A DNA stretch of 64,000 nucleotides, taken from DATDIC01 sp963777625. Its GTDB lineage: Bacteria > Pseudomonadota > Alphaproteobacteria > Acetobacterales > Acetobacteraceae. The DNA lies in NCBI GenBank assembly GCA_963777625.1, contig CAVZRO010000026.1, positions 124,001 through 188,000 of the forward strand, read 5' to 3'. Shown here piece by piece: positions 9,411 through 17,154 of the stretch. Position 1 is the stretch's first letter; every line of letters begins with the position of its first letter. The notes beneath the pieces were generated by a model. It did not search any database and was not told the origin of the DNA. It was given only the letters and a program-made list of their open reading frames with translations. A program made the position numbers and the translations under genes.

Positions 9411-10105
9411 GCCGCCTGCTTCTGCGGCACCGGTGCGCCACGACGGACGGCGACCAGTTCGGCAATGATCGAAAGCGCGATCTCGGGCGCGGTAACGGCT
9501 TCGATGTTCAGCCCGATGGGGCCGTGGATGCGGCTGAGGGCGGTGTCGGCGTGGCCAAGGTCGCGCAGGCGTTTCAGGCGCGCGGCGTGGGTCCGGCGCG
9601 AGCCGAGGGCGCCAAGATAGAACGCGGAGGATTTCAGCGCGCGGTCCAGTGCGGGATCGTCGAGCTTCGGGTCGTGGGTGAGCGTAATGACGGCGGTGCG
9701 GGAATCGGGCCTGAGATCATCGAGCGCCTCATCGGGCCAGTCGGTGCGGATGACGACATCGGGGAAGCGTTCGTCGGAAGCAAACGAGCGCCGCGGATCG
9801 ACCACGGTGACGGCGAAACCGACATTGGTTGCAAACGGTGCGAGCGCCTGGGCGATGTGGACGGCACCCACCACGATAAGGCGCAGCGGCGGGTTGTGAG
9901 CCTGCAGGAACCAGTCGGCGCCGCCGATCTTCACGGTGCCGCTGCGGTCGTCGCGCAGCGCGGTTTCGGCGGCCTGGTTCAGGTCGGGCGGTTGGGTTGG
10001 GTCGGGAAGCAGAGTCTGGGCGCCGTCAGGCAGGCGGGTGGCGAGGACGACGGGGCGCTTGGCTTCCTTTGCGGCGGTAAGGGCGGCGAGGAGGGCGGGG
10101 GTCAT
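9407..10105 (-). CDS. XdhC/CoxI family protein, C-terminal Rossmann half
   Basis: XdhC C-terminal Rossmann domain: VVGAVHIAQALAPFATNVGF (nucleotide loop), VVDPRRSFASDERFP, AVITLTHDPKLDDPAL and FYLGALGSRRTHAARLKRL, all hallmarks of the family. XdhC proteins bind molybdenum cofactor and help sulfurate and insert it into xanthine-dehydrogenase-type hydroxylases. The N-terminal XdhC domain is a separate gene (10188-10508), a split seen in CO dehydrogenase clusters. The ATG at 10105 is chosen because upstream sequence is a palindromic repeat. The stop overlaps the next gene's start. Confidence 0.88.
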   Translation of the reverse strand: MTPALLAALTAAKEAKRPVVLATRLPDGAQTLLPDPTQPPDLNQAAETALRDDRSGTVKIGGADWFLQAHNPPLRLIVVGAVHIAQALAPFATNVGFAVTVVDPRRSFASDERFPDVVIRTDWPDEALDDLRPDSRTAVITLTHDPKLDDPALDRALKSSAFYLGALGSRRTHAARLKRLRDLGHADTALSRIHGPIGLNIEAVTAPEIALSIIAELVAVRRGAPVPQKQAA

Positions 10106-10116
10106 CGGGCCCCTCC

Positions 10117-10168
10117 GGCCCTCACCCGGTTCGCTGCGCGAACCGACCTCTCCCGCTTGCGGGAGAGG
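10117..10168. repeat. Palindromic intergenic repeat, family B, copy 2
   Basis: Inverted copy of the unit at 3941-4000: the arm GGCCCTCACCCGGTTCGC, then the perfect hairpin CCTCTCCCGC-TT-GCGGGAGAGG at 10147-10168. It separates the two XdhC-type genes within an otherwise tightly packed operon, so it probably inserted there or acts as an RNA hairpin tuning expression between them. Confidence 0.75.
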
Positions 10169-10187
10169 TAAAGTTGTACGGAGGTGC

Positions 10188-10508
10188 TCATGCGAGTTTC
10201 TCGACGAAGACTTTGACCTTGCCGCCGCAGGCGAGGCCCACTTCCCAGGCGCGTTCGTTGGTGACGCCGAAATCGAGAAGCTGTGGAGCGCCGGTGGCGA
10301 TGGTTTGCAGGGCGGCGTCGGCGACGGCGCCCTCGATGCAGCCGCCGGAGACCGAACCGGCCATCTTGCCCGATTTCGTGACCACCATCTGGCTGCCGGC
10401 GGGGCGGGGCGAACTACCCCAGGTCTCGGTGACGGTGGCAAGGGCGACTTGTTCGCCGGCGGCGCGCCATTGGGCGGCCTGGGTCAACACATCCTCGACT
10501 TCGATCAT
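10188..10508 (-). CDS. XdhC/CoxI family protein, N-terminal half
   Basis: A 106-residue protein equal to the N-terminal XdhC_CoxI domain: ALATVTETWGSSPRPAGSQM, then KMAGSVSGGCIEGAVAD with its conserved SGGC cysteine, and GLACGGKVKVFVE. The pair with the C-terminal-half gene at 9407-10105 makes a complete XdhC equivalent. The start overlaps the coxE stop by 4 bases (ATGA), showing operon coupling. Expected role: molybdenum cofactor sulfuration and delivery. Confidence 0.88.
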   Translation of the reverse strand: MIEVEDVLTQAAQWRAAGEQVALATVTETWGSSPRPAGSQMVVTKSGKMAGSVSGGCIEGAVADAALQTIATGAPQLLDFGVTNERAWEVGLACGGKVKVFVEKLA

Positions 10509-11704
10509 GACGGCGTCCTTTCCAACAGCGGCCGGCGCGGGGTCGGGCGGGAGAGAGTCTCCACCAAAGCACGCAGGCTGGCCAGATTATGCACCGGGCG
10601 AAATTCGTCCACATGCGGCAGCATGGCCCGGATGCCCTGTGATTTCGGTTCGAACCCTGACCAGCGCAACAGCGGATTGAGCCAGATGAGGCGGCGGCAG
10701 GAGCGGTGCAGCCGGTCCATGCTCTCGGCCAGGCCCCTGCCGCCGTCCCGATCCAGCCCGTCGGTGATCAGCAGCACGACCGCGCCCTGACCGAGCACGC
10801 GGCGCGCCCACACCTTGTTGAAGCAGGCCAACGCCTCGCCGATGCGCGTGCCGCCGGACCAGTCCGGCACGATGTGGGCGACGAGCTGAAAGGCGACTTC
10901 CGGATCGCGATGCCGAAGCTGGCGGGTGACGTTGGACAGTCTGGTGCCGAACAGAAACACCGAGACGCGGTCTCGATCATTGGTGACCGCGTGCAGGAAA
11001 TGCAGCAGGAGCTGCGTGTAACGGCCCATCGAACCGGAGATGTCGCACAGCACGACCAGCGGCGGCGGGCGGGAGACACGCCGGCTGCGGGCGATCTGGG
11101 TGATCTCGCCGCCACTGCGCAGGCTGGCGCGGATGGTACGACGCAAGTCGGCGACCGGCCCAAGCGGGTCGGGCCGCACGCGGCGGGTGCGACGGAGATC
11201 GAGCGGCAAGGTCAGGCGGCGGATCTCGCGTTTCGCCTCGGCGATCTCGGCGGCGCTCATCGCCTCGAAATCCATCTGCTGTAGGCGTTCGCGGTCGCTG
11301 ACGGTCAGGGCGACGTCCTGTTGCGGCGGCGGTTCGTCGGTACGCGGGGATTCGCGCGGCGGTGCCATGGCCTCGGCGACGCGGCGGGCAGCGGGCGGCG
11401 GGCGTTCGGGCTTCTTCTGCTTTTGCGCATCCAGCAGCGCCATGGCGGCAGCCTGCTCGGCCACGGCGGGATCACGCCAGAACAGGCTGAACGCCTGATC
11501 GAACACGTCCTGATGTTCGTGGCGGTGGATCATGGTGGTGCGCAGCGCGGTGCGCGCTTCGGTACGGTTGCCGATGTCAACGCGCGTGAGGGCTTGCTGG
11601 GCGGCGACGGTTTCAGCCGGACCGACCGGCAGGCCGGCGCGCCGCAGCAGACGGGCGAAGTGCATGACGTTGGCGGCGATCAGTCCGCCCGTCGCGGCGC
11701 TCAT
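10505..11704 (-). CDS. coxE: CoxE-like von Willebrand factor A domain protein
   Basis: A 399-residue VWA protein of the CoxE family. A helical N-terminal domain (FARLLRRAGLPVGPAETVAAQQAL) and a charged Pro/Gln linker precede a VWA domain with an intact MIDAS motif DISGSMGRY, a conserved threonine in GGTRIGEAL and a TDG motif in LLITDGLDRDGG. CoxE works with the MoxR-type ATPase CoxD to assemble the Mo/Cu site of CO dehydrogenase or related hydroxylases. The start ATG overlaps the stop of a decayed FitAB toxin remnant. coxD is found 1.3 kb further upstream, beyond two toxin-antitoxin modules. Confidence 0.9.
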   Translation of the reverse strand: MSAATGGLIAANVMHFARLLRRAGLPVGPAETVAAQQALTRVDIGNRTEARTALRTTMIHRHEHQDVFDQAFSLFWRDPAVAEQAAAMALLDAQKQKKPERPPPAARRVAEAMAPPRESPRTDEPPPQQDVALTVSDRERLQQMDFEAMSAAEIAEAKREIRRLTLPLDLRRTRRVRPDPLGPVADLRRTIRASLRSGGEITQIARSRRVSRPPPLVVLCDISGSMGRYTQLLLHFLHAVTNDRDRVSVFLFGTRLSNVTRQLRHRDPEVAFQLVAHIVPDWSGGTRIGEALACFNKVWARRVLGQGAVVLLITDGLDRDGGRGLAESMDRLHRSCRRLIWLNPLLRWSGFEPKSQGIRAMLPHVDEFRPVHNLASLRALVETLSRPTPRRPLLERTPS

Positions 11705-12073
11705 GGCGGCACCAGGTCTGCCAGCGGTTGCGCACGTCCGGCGAACCCGGGGTGCGCCACCAGCTTCCGCAGCAGCGTGCGATGATCGCGGATGAGCTTA
11801 ACTGCCGCGCGCTTCAGCCAGGGTGACATGGAGCGAATCATGAACGGTGACGCGTAGGGCGACCGACAGATCGAGAGCCTGCTCAGGCAGCAGGGGCAGC
11901 AGGGGCAGCAGGGGCAGCGAGGGAACAGACCTGAGCGGTCTCCTGCTCCGGGTGCAATACCGATTGAAGGATCGGCGATGCTCCGCCTCGACGGACCAGT
12001 CATAGCGCGCGGCGCGTTCGTTGAGCACGTAGATGAGCCCGTCATCGAGACCTCTGACAAGCAACTGGCCCAA
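11701..12073 (-). pseudogene. Remnant of a FitA/FitB-type toxin-antitoxin pair
   Basis: From the ATG at 12073 a FitA-like ribbon-helix-helix antitoxin start is readable (MGQLLVRGLDDGLIYVLNER, then EAEHRRSF). It runs into low-complexity sequence and then into LSVALRVTVHDSLHVTLAEA, which matches the C-terminal part of PIN-domain toxins. After a frameshift the toxin end continues as LLRKLVAHPGFAGRAQPLAD, LVPP and stop, overlapping the coxE start codon. The antitoxin C-terminus and most of the PIN catalytic core are missing, so an internal deletion has joined the two ends at a 9-bp tandem repeat. It cannot be functional as read. Confidence 0.7.
11886..11921. repeat. 9-bp tandem repeat, four units
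   Basis: Three exact GGCAGCAGG units and a fourth imperfect one (GGCAGCGAG) sit at the deletion joint of the FitAB remnant. On the minus strand they read as repeated Pro-Leu-Leu. Slippage at this repeat could have produced the deletion. Confidence 0.85.
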
Positions 12074-12227
12074 GGCGGATCCTCCGGAACGCTATCACCC
12101 CCATGATAGCAGTGTGGCGCCTCTCCGGCATGGGGTCGGACGGCGCGGCTGGACGGTGGGCGTATGAGCCAAGCCGTCGCACGTTGCAGCGCATCGCCAC
12201 GATAGGCGGAAGGAGGAGGCGTTGCGC

Positions 12228-12533
12228 TCACCCCTTGAGCGAGGCCAGCATTTCCCGCCGCAGGATGGCATTGATGCGGGATTGATAACCCTTCCCTTGC
12301 GACTTGAGCCATTCCAGCACGTCGGCATCCACGCGCGCCGTGATCTGCCGTTTGACCGGTTTGTAGAAGCGGCCCCGAACGGCGTTCTTGAGCTGCTCAT
12401 CGGTCATCGGCGGGATGTCGCTGTAGTCGATGTCGCTATCCGGCCGCGCGGCCAGGGCCTTGAGATTGGCGCGCTGCTTGTCGGTCAGAGGGGGCAGCGT
12501 TTCCAGCGTATAGCTAACCAGTTTCGTTTTCAT
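12228..12533 (-). CDS. brnA: BrnA-type antitoxin
   Basis: Antitoxin of a type II BrnT/BrnA module. From the ATG at 12533 (MKTKLVSYTLETLPPLTD) it is about 101 residues. The C-terminal half RQITARVDADVLEWLKSQGK followed by YQSRINAILRREM is the BrnA ribbon-helix-helix DNA-binding and dimerisation domain. The start lies inside the brnT gene (20-base overlap), the usual toxin-first arrangement. BrnA neutralises BrnT and represses the operon, probably through the palindrome at 12832-12853. Confidence 0.9.
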   Translation of the reverse strand: MKTKLVSYTLETLPPLTDKQRANLKALAARPDSDIDYSDIPPMTDEQLKNAVRGRFYKPVKRQITARVDADVLEWLKSQGKGYQSRINAILRREMLASLKG

Positions 12534-12822
12534 AGCGTTGCCTTTCCTTTCGGTTGGCGCGTCGTGCCGAGATGATGCGGATGACTTCCACGATTTCGCC
12601 CTCCACATCTTCTTCGGCGGTCGTGTGGGCGACCATCAACAAGACAAGGCCAGTGCTCAGACCGAACGTCTGCCAGCGTTGTTCGCCGCCTTCGATGCGA
12701 TCCTGATCCGACAGATGCAACGGGTCGAGGAACACCTGAGCAGCTTCTTCGAAGCCCACATCATGCTTCCGCTGATTGGCCTGATTTTTGTCTTCGTCCC
12801 ACTCGAAGCGGGAGAATGTCAT
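12514..12822 (-). CDS. brnT: BrnT-type ribonuclease toxin
   Basis: A 102-residue BrnT toxin with a RelE-like fold. FEWDEDKNQANQRKHDVGFE is the family's opening signature, followed by EAAQVFLDP and the C-terminal core EVIRIISARRANRKERQRYE with its basic and aromatic catalytic-type residues (R, R, K, Y). It appears complete. The module sits on the same strand inside the cox maturation gene set, between coxD and coxE, so it looks inserted. Confidence 0.92.
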   Translation of the reverse strand: MTFSRFEWDEDKNQANQRKHDVGFEEAAQVFLDPLHLSDQDRIEGGEQRWQTFGLSTGLVLLMVAHTTAEEDVEGEIVEVIRIISARRANRKERQRYENETG

Positions 12823-12831
12823 CGCAAGGAT

Positions 12832-12853
12832 ATAACTACAAATAAGTTGTTAT
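12832..12853. promoter_or_regulatory. Probable BrnA operator / brnTA promoter palindrome
   Basis: Imperfect 22-bp inverted repeat with outer arms ATAAC and GTTAT (16 of 22 positions symmetric), 9 bases upstream of the brnT start. It is A/T-rich in a GC-rich region. Autoregulation of brnTA by BrnA binding at such a palindrome is known for the family; the site assignment here is inferred. Confidence 0.5.
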
Positions 12854-13006
12854 ACAACGCGACCCGGTCCTTCTTTTGGCTGCCGAGCCGGGTCAACGAG
12901 TCGGCCGGAGGCTGTCACGGAGCGCAATACAAGATGAGCGCCCGCGGTCGGCACCGAATGCTCGGAGAAGACCGGGGCCGCCGGTTTCTGACGCGGTGGG
13001 GAGACC

Positions 13007-13918
13007 CTACGCCGCCTCCACCTCTCGGGCCTCCCCGACCAGGCGCGCGGCCTCTGCCCCGCGTACCTTGGCGATATCGTCCTGATATTTCAGCAGCACC
13101 CCGAGCGTTTCATCGACAGCCTGTGGCTTCAGCTCGGTCTGGTTCAGGTACCGCAATGCGGTCGCCCAGTCGATCGTCTCGGCGACGCCGGGCAGCTTGA
13201 ACAGATCCTCGTTGCGCAGGCGCTGCACGAAGGCCACGACCTGAGCCGCCAGCCGGTCCGGAACGTCCGGCGCCTTCACATGCAGAATGGCGCGTTCACG
13301 GGCAGCGTCGGGGTAATCGACCCAGTGATAGAGGCAACGGCGGCGGATCGCGTCGTGCACTTCGCGCGTGCGGTTGGAGGTCAGCACGACCACGGGGCGG
13401 ATCAGCGGACGCACGGTGCCATACTCGGGCACGCTGATCTGGAAGTCGGCGAGCAACTCCAGCAGGAAGGCTTCGAATGGCTCGTCGGCGCGGTCGAGTT
13501 CGTCGATCAGCAGCACCGCCGGCGGCTGGTCGGGATCGATGGCGGAGAGCAGCGGGCGGGCCTGCAGGAACTCACGGGTGTAGATGTCGCGGGCGAGCTG
13601 GTCGCGGTCGGTCTGGCCGGCGGCTTCGGCAAGACGAATCGCCATGAGCTGACGGGCGTGGTCCCACTCGTAAGCCGCCGCGGCGAGGTCCATGCCGTCA
13701 TAGCATTGCAGCCGGACCAGGCGGCGGCCGAGGCCGGCGGCGAGCACCTTGGCGATCTCGGTCTTGCCGGTGCCGGGCTCGCCTTCCAGGAACAGCGGCC
13801 GCTGCATGGAAAGCGCGAGATGCACCGTCGCGGCCAGTTCGCGGTCGGCGATATAGCCGTGCTCGGCGAGCAGGCGGGCGGTTTCAGGAACAGAACCGGG
13901 AAGCGAGGGCAAGGCCAC
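13007..13918 (-). CDS. coxD: CoxD-like MoxR-type AAA+ ATPase
   Basis: A 303-residue MoxR-family AAA+ ATPase. Walker A is in LFLEGEPGTGKTEIAKVL (about residues 42-59), Walker B in AVLLIDELDRADEPFEAFLL, sensor 1 in VVLTSNRTREVHDAIRRRCL, then a small lid domain. With CoxE it acts as a chaperone that matures the active site of CO dehydrogenase-type molybdenum hydroxylases. It is followed, after the BrnTA and FitAB modules, by coxE on the same strand, and preceded by coxG 90 bases upstream. Confidence 0.9.
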   Translation of the reverse strand: MALPSLPGSVPETARLLAEHGYIADRELAATVHLALSMQRPLFLEGEPGTGKTEIAKVLAAGLGRRLVRLQCYDGMDLAAAAYEWDHARQLMAIRLAEAAGQTDRDQLARDIYTREFLQARPLLSAIDPDQPPAVLLIDELDRADEPFEAFLLELLADFQISVPEYGTVRPLIRPVVVLTSNRTREVHDAIRRRCLYHWVDYPDAARERAILHVKAPDVPDRLAAQVVAFVQRLRNEDLFKLPGVAETIDWATALRYLNQTELKPQAVDETLGVLLKYQDDIAKVRGAEAARLVGEAREVEAA

Positions 13919-14008
13919 CTTCGTAGGATGAATGTTAAGCGGGGAAAGGTGGACGTGTGTGCACCGCGCGCCCAGGTCAACCCATCAGCGCCGCCGTGCA
14001 CGGAGCGA

Positions 14009-14653
14009 TCAGAGCAAGGGTCCGACGATCAGGAAGAAAATGAGGATCCATAGGATGCCGCCGATCCACACCGCCAGCGGATAGCCCATGGGCTCGCGCG
14101 GCATCATTGCCCACAAGTTGACCGCGGGGCGGGGAACGGCGGCCGGGCTGACGGGAATGGCAGCAGCCGATGGGGCGGAGGGGAAGGCACGTTCGGGGCT
14201 CGGACCCATTTTCAGCGTCAGCTCCTTGGTCAAGTTGTCGAAGAAAGTGTCAGCCAGCGACTTGGAAGTAGAATCGATCAGCCGGGCGCCGAGCTGGGCG
14301 ATCTTGCCGCCGACCTGGGCCTGGACTGCGTATTTCAAAATCGTGCTTGCAGCATCACCGTCCGTCAGGTGCACCGTGGCGCCACCCTTCGCGAATCCGG
14401 CGACGCCCCCCTGCCCTTCGCCGCTGATCGTATAACCGTTCGGCGCGTCGATATCCGAGAGATGCACCTTGCCGTTGAACCGGGCGGCGATCGGGCCAAT
14501 GCGCACGGCCGCGGTGGCCAGCATGTCCTCCGGCGAAGTGGCTTCCAGCTTCTCACAACCTGGAATGCAGGTTTTCAACACTTCGGGATCATTCAGCGCA
14601 TCCCACACCATCTTTCGTGGTGCCGGAATGCGCCGCTCGCCGGTCATGTCCAT
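14009..14653 (-). CDS. coxG: CoxG-like SRPBCC protein with C-terminal membrane anchor
   Basis: A 214-residue CoxG family protein. The SRPBCC fold is shown by MTGERRIPAPRKMVWDALND, then VLKTCIPGCEKLE, with FNGKVHLSDIDAPNGYTI and the C-terminal helix SKSLADTFFDNLTKEL. A Pro/Ala linker leads to a membrane helix (AVWIGGILWILIFFLIVG). CoxG is thought to recruit CO dehydrogenase to the inner face of the membrane. The ATG at 14653 begins a typical CoxG start; the longer one adds 19 unsupported residues. It is the first gene of the minus-strand operon and is divergent from the transporter at 14705, so 14654-14704 must hold both promoters. Confidence 0.85.
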   Translation of the reverse strand: MDMTGERRIPAPRKMVWDALNDPEVLKTCIPGCEKLEATSPEDMLATAAVRIGPIAARFNGKVHLSDIDAPNGYTISGEGQGGVAGFAKGGATVHLTDGDAASTILKYAVQAQVGGKIAQLGARLIDSTSKSLADTFFDNLTKELTLKMGPSPERAFPSAPSAAAIPVSPAAVPRPAVNLWAMMPREPMGYPLAVWIGGILWILIFFLIVGPLL

Positions 14654-14704
14654 CAATCGGGGGTCCTGTTGCGCGCGGCGGACGTTACTTGCAGGGTCAC
14701 TTGC

Positions 14705-16051
14705 ATGCAACCAAGCGAGATCGCGGCTGGCGCCGGGCGGCTGCCCGAACTGATCTGGGCCGCACCGTTCCTTGGCGTGCTGGCCTCGATCGCTCTGCTA
14801 CCGGCAGTTGCGCCGCGTTTCTGGCACCACCGGTTGGGATGGGTGGTGGCGTTCTGGAGCCTGGCACTGCTGCTGCCCGAAGCCGTGGTGCTCGGTCCGG
14901 CCCACGCGGCGGCCGGCGCATGGCACGCGATCCTGGTGGAATACCTGCCGTTCGTGACTTTGCTGCTGGTGCTGTTCACGACGGGCGGTGGCGTGCTGGT
15001 ACGCGGCGGCGTGTCCGGCACGCCGGCGGGCAATACCGCGCTGCTGGCGATCGGCACGCTGCTGGCCGGGGTGATGGGCACGACGGGAGCGGCGATGGTG
15101 CTGATCCATCCGTTGCTGCGCGCCAACGCACACCGGCAGCGAAAGACACATCTGGCACTGATGTTCATCCTGCTGGTGGCGAATGCCGGGGGAGCACTGT
15201 CGCCACTGGGGGATCCGCCGCTCTATCTGGGTTATCTGCGGGGCGTGCCGTTCTTCTGGCCGCTCAGACACCTGGGCCTGCCGCTGGCGCTGGTGGTGGC
15301 GATGGTGCTGGCGGTCTTCTGGCCGCTGGATGCGGCACTGGCCCGGCGGGAGGGCCCACCGCCGCCACGCGAGCGATTGCATATCAGAGGATGGGGGAAC
15401 GCGCTGGGGGTGCTGCTTGTGGGTACGACAGTGCTGGTGCTGGGCGGGATGGATTTCGGGGTGGTGAACATTGCCGGGCAGGAGATCGGGACAGGACGGC
15501 TGATCAGCATTGCTGTGTTCGTGGCGATAACCGTCGCCTCGGCATGGCTGACACCGCGATCCATTCATCGCGGGAACGATTTTTCCTGGCACCCGATGAT
15601 CGAGGTGGCGCTGCTGTTCGTGGCGATCTTCATCACGATAGAGCCAGTGCTGCACCTGCTGGAAGCGGGGATGGAGGGGCCCTTCGCTCCCCTGCTGCGG
15701 CTGCTGACGGACGCCAACGGCGCGCCACTGCCGGCAGCATACTTCTGGGTGACCGGAGGGGTTTCGGCGTTCCTGGACAATGCGCCAAGCTATCTCGTGT
15801 TTTTCGAGATGGCGGGGATCCGGCCGGAGACGCTGAGTTCGATGCGCAGCCCAGAGCTGGAGGCAATATCGGCCGGCGCGGTGTTCTTCGGGGCGCTGAC
15901 TTACATCGGCAATGCGCCGAACATGATGGTGCGCGCGATCGCCGCGCATCGCGGCGTGCGGATGCCGGGCTTCTTCGGGTTCATGATGCTGGCGGCAACA
16001 GTTCTCATACCGGTATTTGCGGCACTGACGGTGGTGTTTTTCCGACAGTGA
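14705..16051 (+). CDS. Citrate/sodium symporter-like membrane protein (ArsB/NhaD superfamily)
   Basis: A 448-residue polytopic inner-membrane protein with about 12 hydrophobic segments. Ion transporter superfamily motifs are clear: NAGGALSPLGDPPLYLGYL in the first half and VSAFLDNAPSYLVFFEMAG, then LTYIGNAPNMMVRAIA, in the second, the paired helix-breaking motifs of the CitMHS/NhaD/ArsB fold. It fits the putative citrate transporter/Na+ antiporter group; the transported ion is not determined. The ATG at 14705 is the first methionine past coxG's divergent start. mgtC follows 16 bases downstream. Confidence 0.85.
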   Translation: MQPSEIAAGAGRLPELIWAAPFLGVLASIALLPAVAPRFWHHRLGWVVAFWSLALLLPEAVVLGPAHAAAGAWHAILVEYLPFVTLLLVLFTTGGGVLVRGGVSGTPAGNTALLAIGTLLAGVMGTTGAAMVLIHPLLRANAHRQRKTHLALMFILLVANAGGALSPLGDPPLYLGYLRGVPFFWPLRHLGLPLALVVAMVLAVFWPLDAALARREGPPPPRERLHIRGWGNALGVLLVGTTVLVLGGMDFGVVNIAGQEIGTGRLISIAVFVAITVASAWLTPRSIHRGNDFSWHPMIEVALLFVAIFITIEPVLHLLEAGMEGPFAPLLRLLTDANGAPLPAAYFWVTGGVSAFLDNAPSYLVFFEMAGIRPETLSSMRSPELEAISAGAVFFGALTYIGNAPNMMVRAIAAHRGVRMPGFFGFMMLAATVLIPVFAALTVVFFRQ

Positions 16052-16067
16052 TGGATCAGGAGGCTTC

Positions 16068-16784
16068 ATGTCGCCAATGCCGCTGACGGTTGGCTGGCAC
16101 GACGTCGCGCTGCGTCTGGTGCTGACCTGCATTGCCGGTGCGCTGATCGGGCTCAATCGGGACGAACATGGCCGACCGGCCGGCCTGCGCACCACCATGC
16201 TGGTATGCTTGGCGGCCTCGGTCGCGATGATTCAGGCCAACGTACTGCTGCCGACGGTTGGGAAGGCGAGCAATTCGTTCGTCGTCCTCGATCTGATGCG
16301 CCTGCCGCTCGGCATTCTGACCGGGATGGGGTTTATCGGTGGCGGCGCGATCCTGCGGCGCTCTGACCTCGTGCTCGGCGTGACGACGGCGGCGACCTTG
16401 TGGACCGTCACCGTCATCGGCCTGTGCTTCGGCGGCGGCCAACTCGCGCTGGGAGCCGCGGCGACCGCCATCGGTCTGGTCATCTTGTGGGTCCTGAAGC
16501 TGGCAGAACGTTACATCCGCCAGGACCGGCGAGGCATCCTGGTGCTGGAAAACGAAGCAGACGGACCGGTAGCGGCGGAACTGGTCAGCCGATTGAAGGC
16601 AGCCGGTATCCGGGTCGTCGATCAATCGATCACCTACTCCGATCAGGCACGACGCAGCGAGATCCAGTACGGTCTGCGCTGGCGCGGCACCCGGGAGGAG
16701 ACGAGCCCACCGCCATTCCTTGGTGATTTCGCGACGCGACCGGGGGTGCGGAGATTGCAGTGGAAACCGCAGGGAGGCGCGTGA
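16068..16784 (+). CDS. MgtC/SapB family membrane protein
   Basis: A 238-residue MgtC family protein. The membrane domain holds the diagnostic GALIGLNRDEHGRPAGLRTT and LPLGILTGMGFIGGGAILRR, then GVTTAATLWTVTVIGLCFGGG. A C-terminal cytosolic domain follows (about 165-238). MgtC proteins modulate ATP synthase or magnesium homeostasis and low-Mg growth; the role here is untested. The end of the gene encodes a basic, less conserved tail. Confidence 0.88.
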   Translation: MSPMPLTVGWHDVALRLVLTCIAGALIGLNRDEHGRPAGLRTTMLVCLAASVAMIQANVLLPTVGKASNSFVVLDLMRLPLGILTGMGFIGGGAILRRSDLVLGVTTAATLWTVTVIGLCFGGGQLALGAAATAIGLVILWVLKLAERYIRQDRRGILVLENEADGPVAAELVSRLKAAGIRVVDQSITYSDQARRSEIQYGLRWRGTREETSPPPFLGDFATRPGVRRLQWKPQGGA

Positions 16785-17154
16785 CGCGTCCGGCGCAATT
16801 CGCCGGCCGCACTGGTCCGCCGGCGCGGCGCTCGATGACGGAGCGGAACACTCGATCCGTGGACGCGCAGCGATGACCTACCTCGCCAGGGTTTGCCTTC
16901 CTGATGTTTCTCTTCGCTAAGACGTGCGCGCGCGCCTGGCTTGATAACAGGGGCTGCAACCCAATGTCACCAGCAGTGATCCGGGCCCCTCTGGCGAGAC
17001 GGGATGTGCTGCTGCCATCCTGCCTCGTGATGTCGGATCGCCGTGTCCCGCGTTGGTTCGCGTTCGGGTGCGGTTGATCCGGGGAGCCGGTGACCTCCAT
17101 CCCGCTGCACGATCCTGCCGAGGCACTCACGGTGCTATCAGGAAGGAGCGGAAA
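16785..17154. other. 370-bp non-coding stretch before the TerC/TerB region
   Basis: No convincing gene on either strand. A small hairpin GGATG(17002-17006)/CATCC(17016-17020) is visible, and an AGGAAGGAG ribosome site lies just upstream of the next ATG. I looked for the manganese (yybP-ykoY) and M-box riboswitch cores because TerC and MgtC genes flank this stretch, but did not find their conserved sequences. Confidence 0.5.

Noticed and set aside
7545..9620. A 691-residue plus-strand open frame
   Set aside because: It is the antisense of the MoeA/MocA-like and XdhC genes; its composition is His/Arg/Gln-rich with no domain, typical of the opposite strand of high-GC genes.
14798..16198. A 466-residue minus-strand open frame
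   Set aside because: Antisense to the transporter gene, which has clear membrane motifs; the reverse product is Gln/His/Arg-rich without any family signature.
16785..17154. Manganese (yybP-ykoY) or magnesium riboswitch before MgtC/TerC neighbours
   Set aside because: Flanking gene types made it plausible, but the conserved core sequences are not visible; only a weak hairpin is present.
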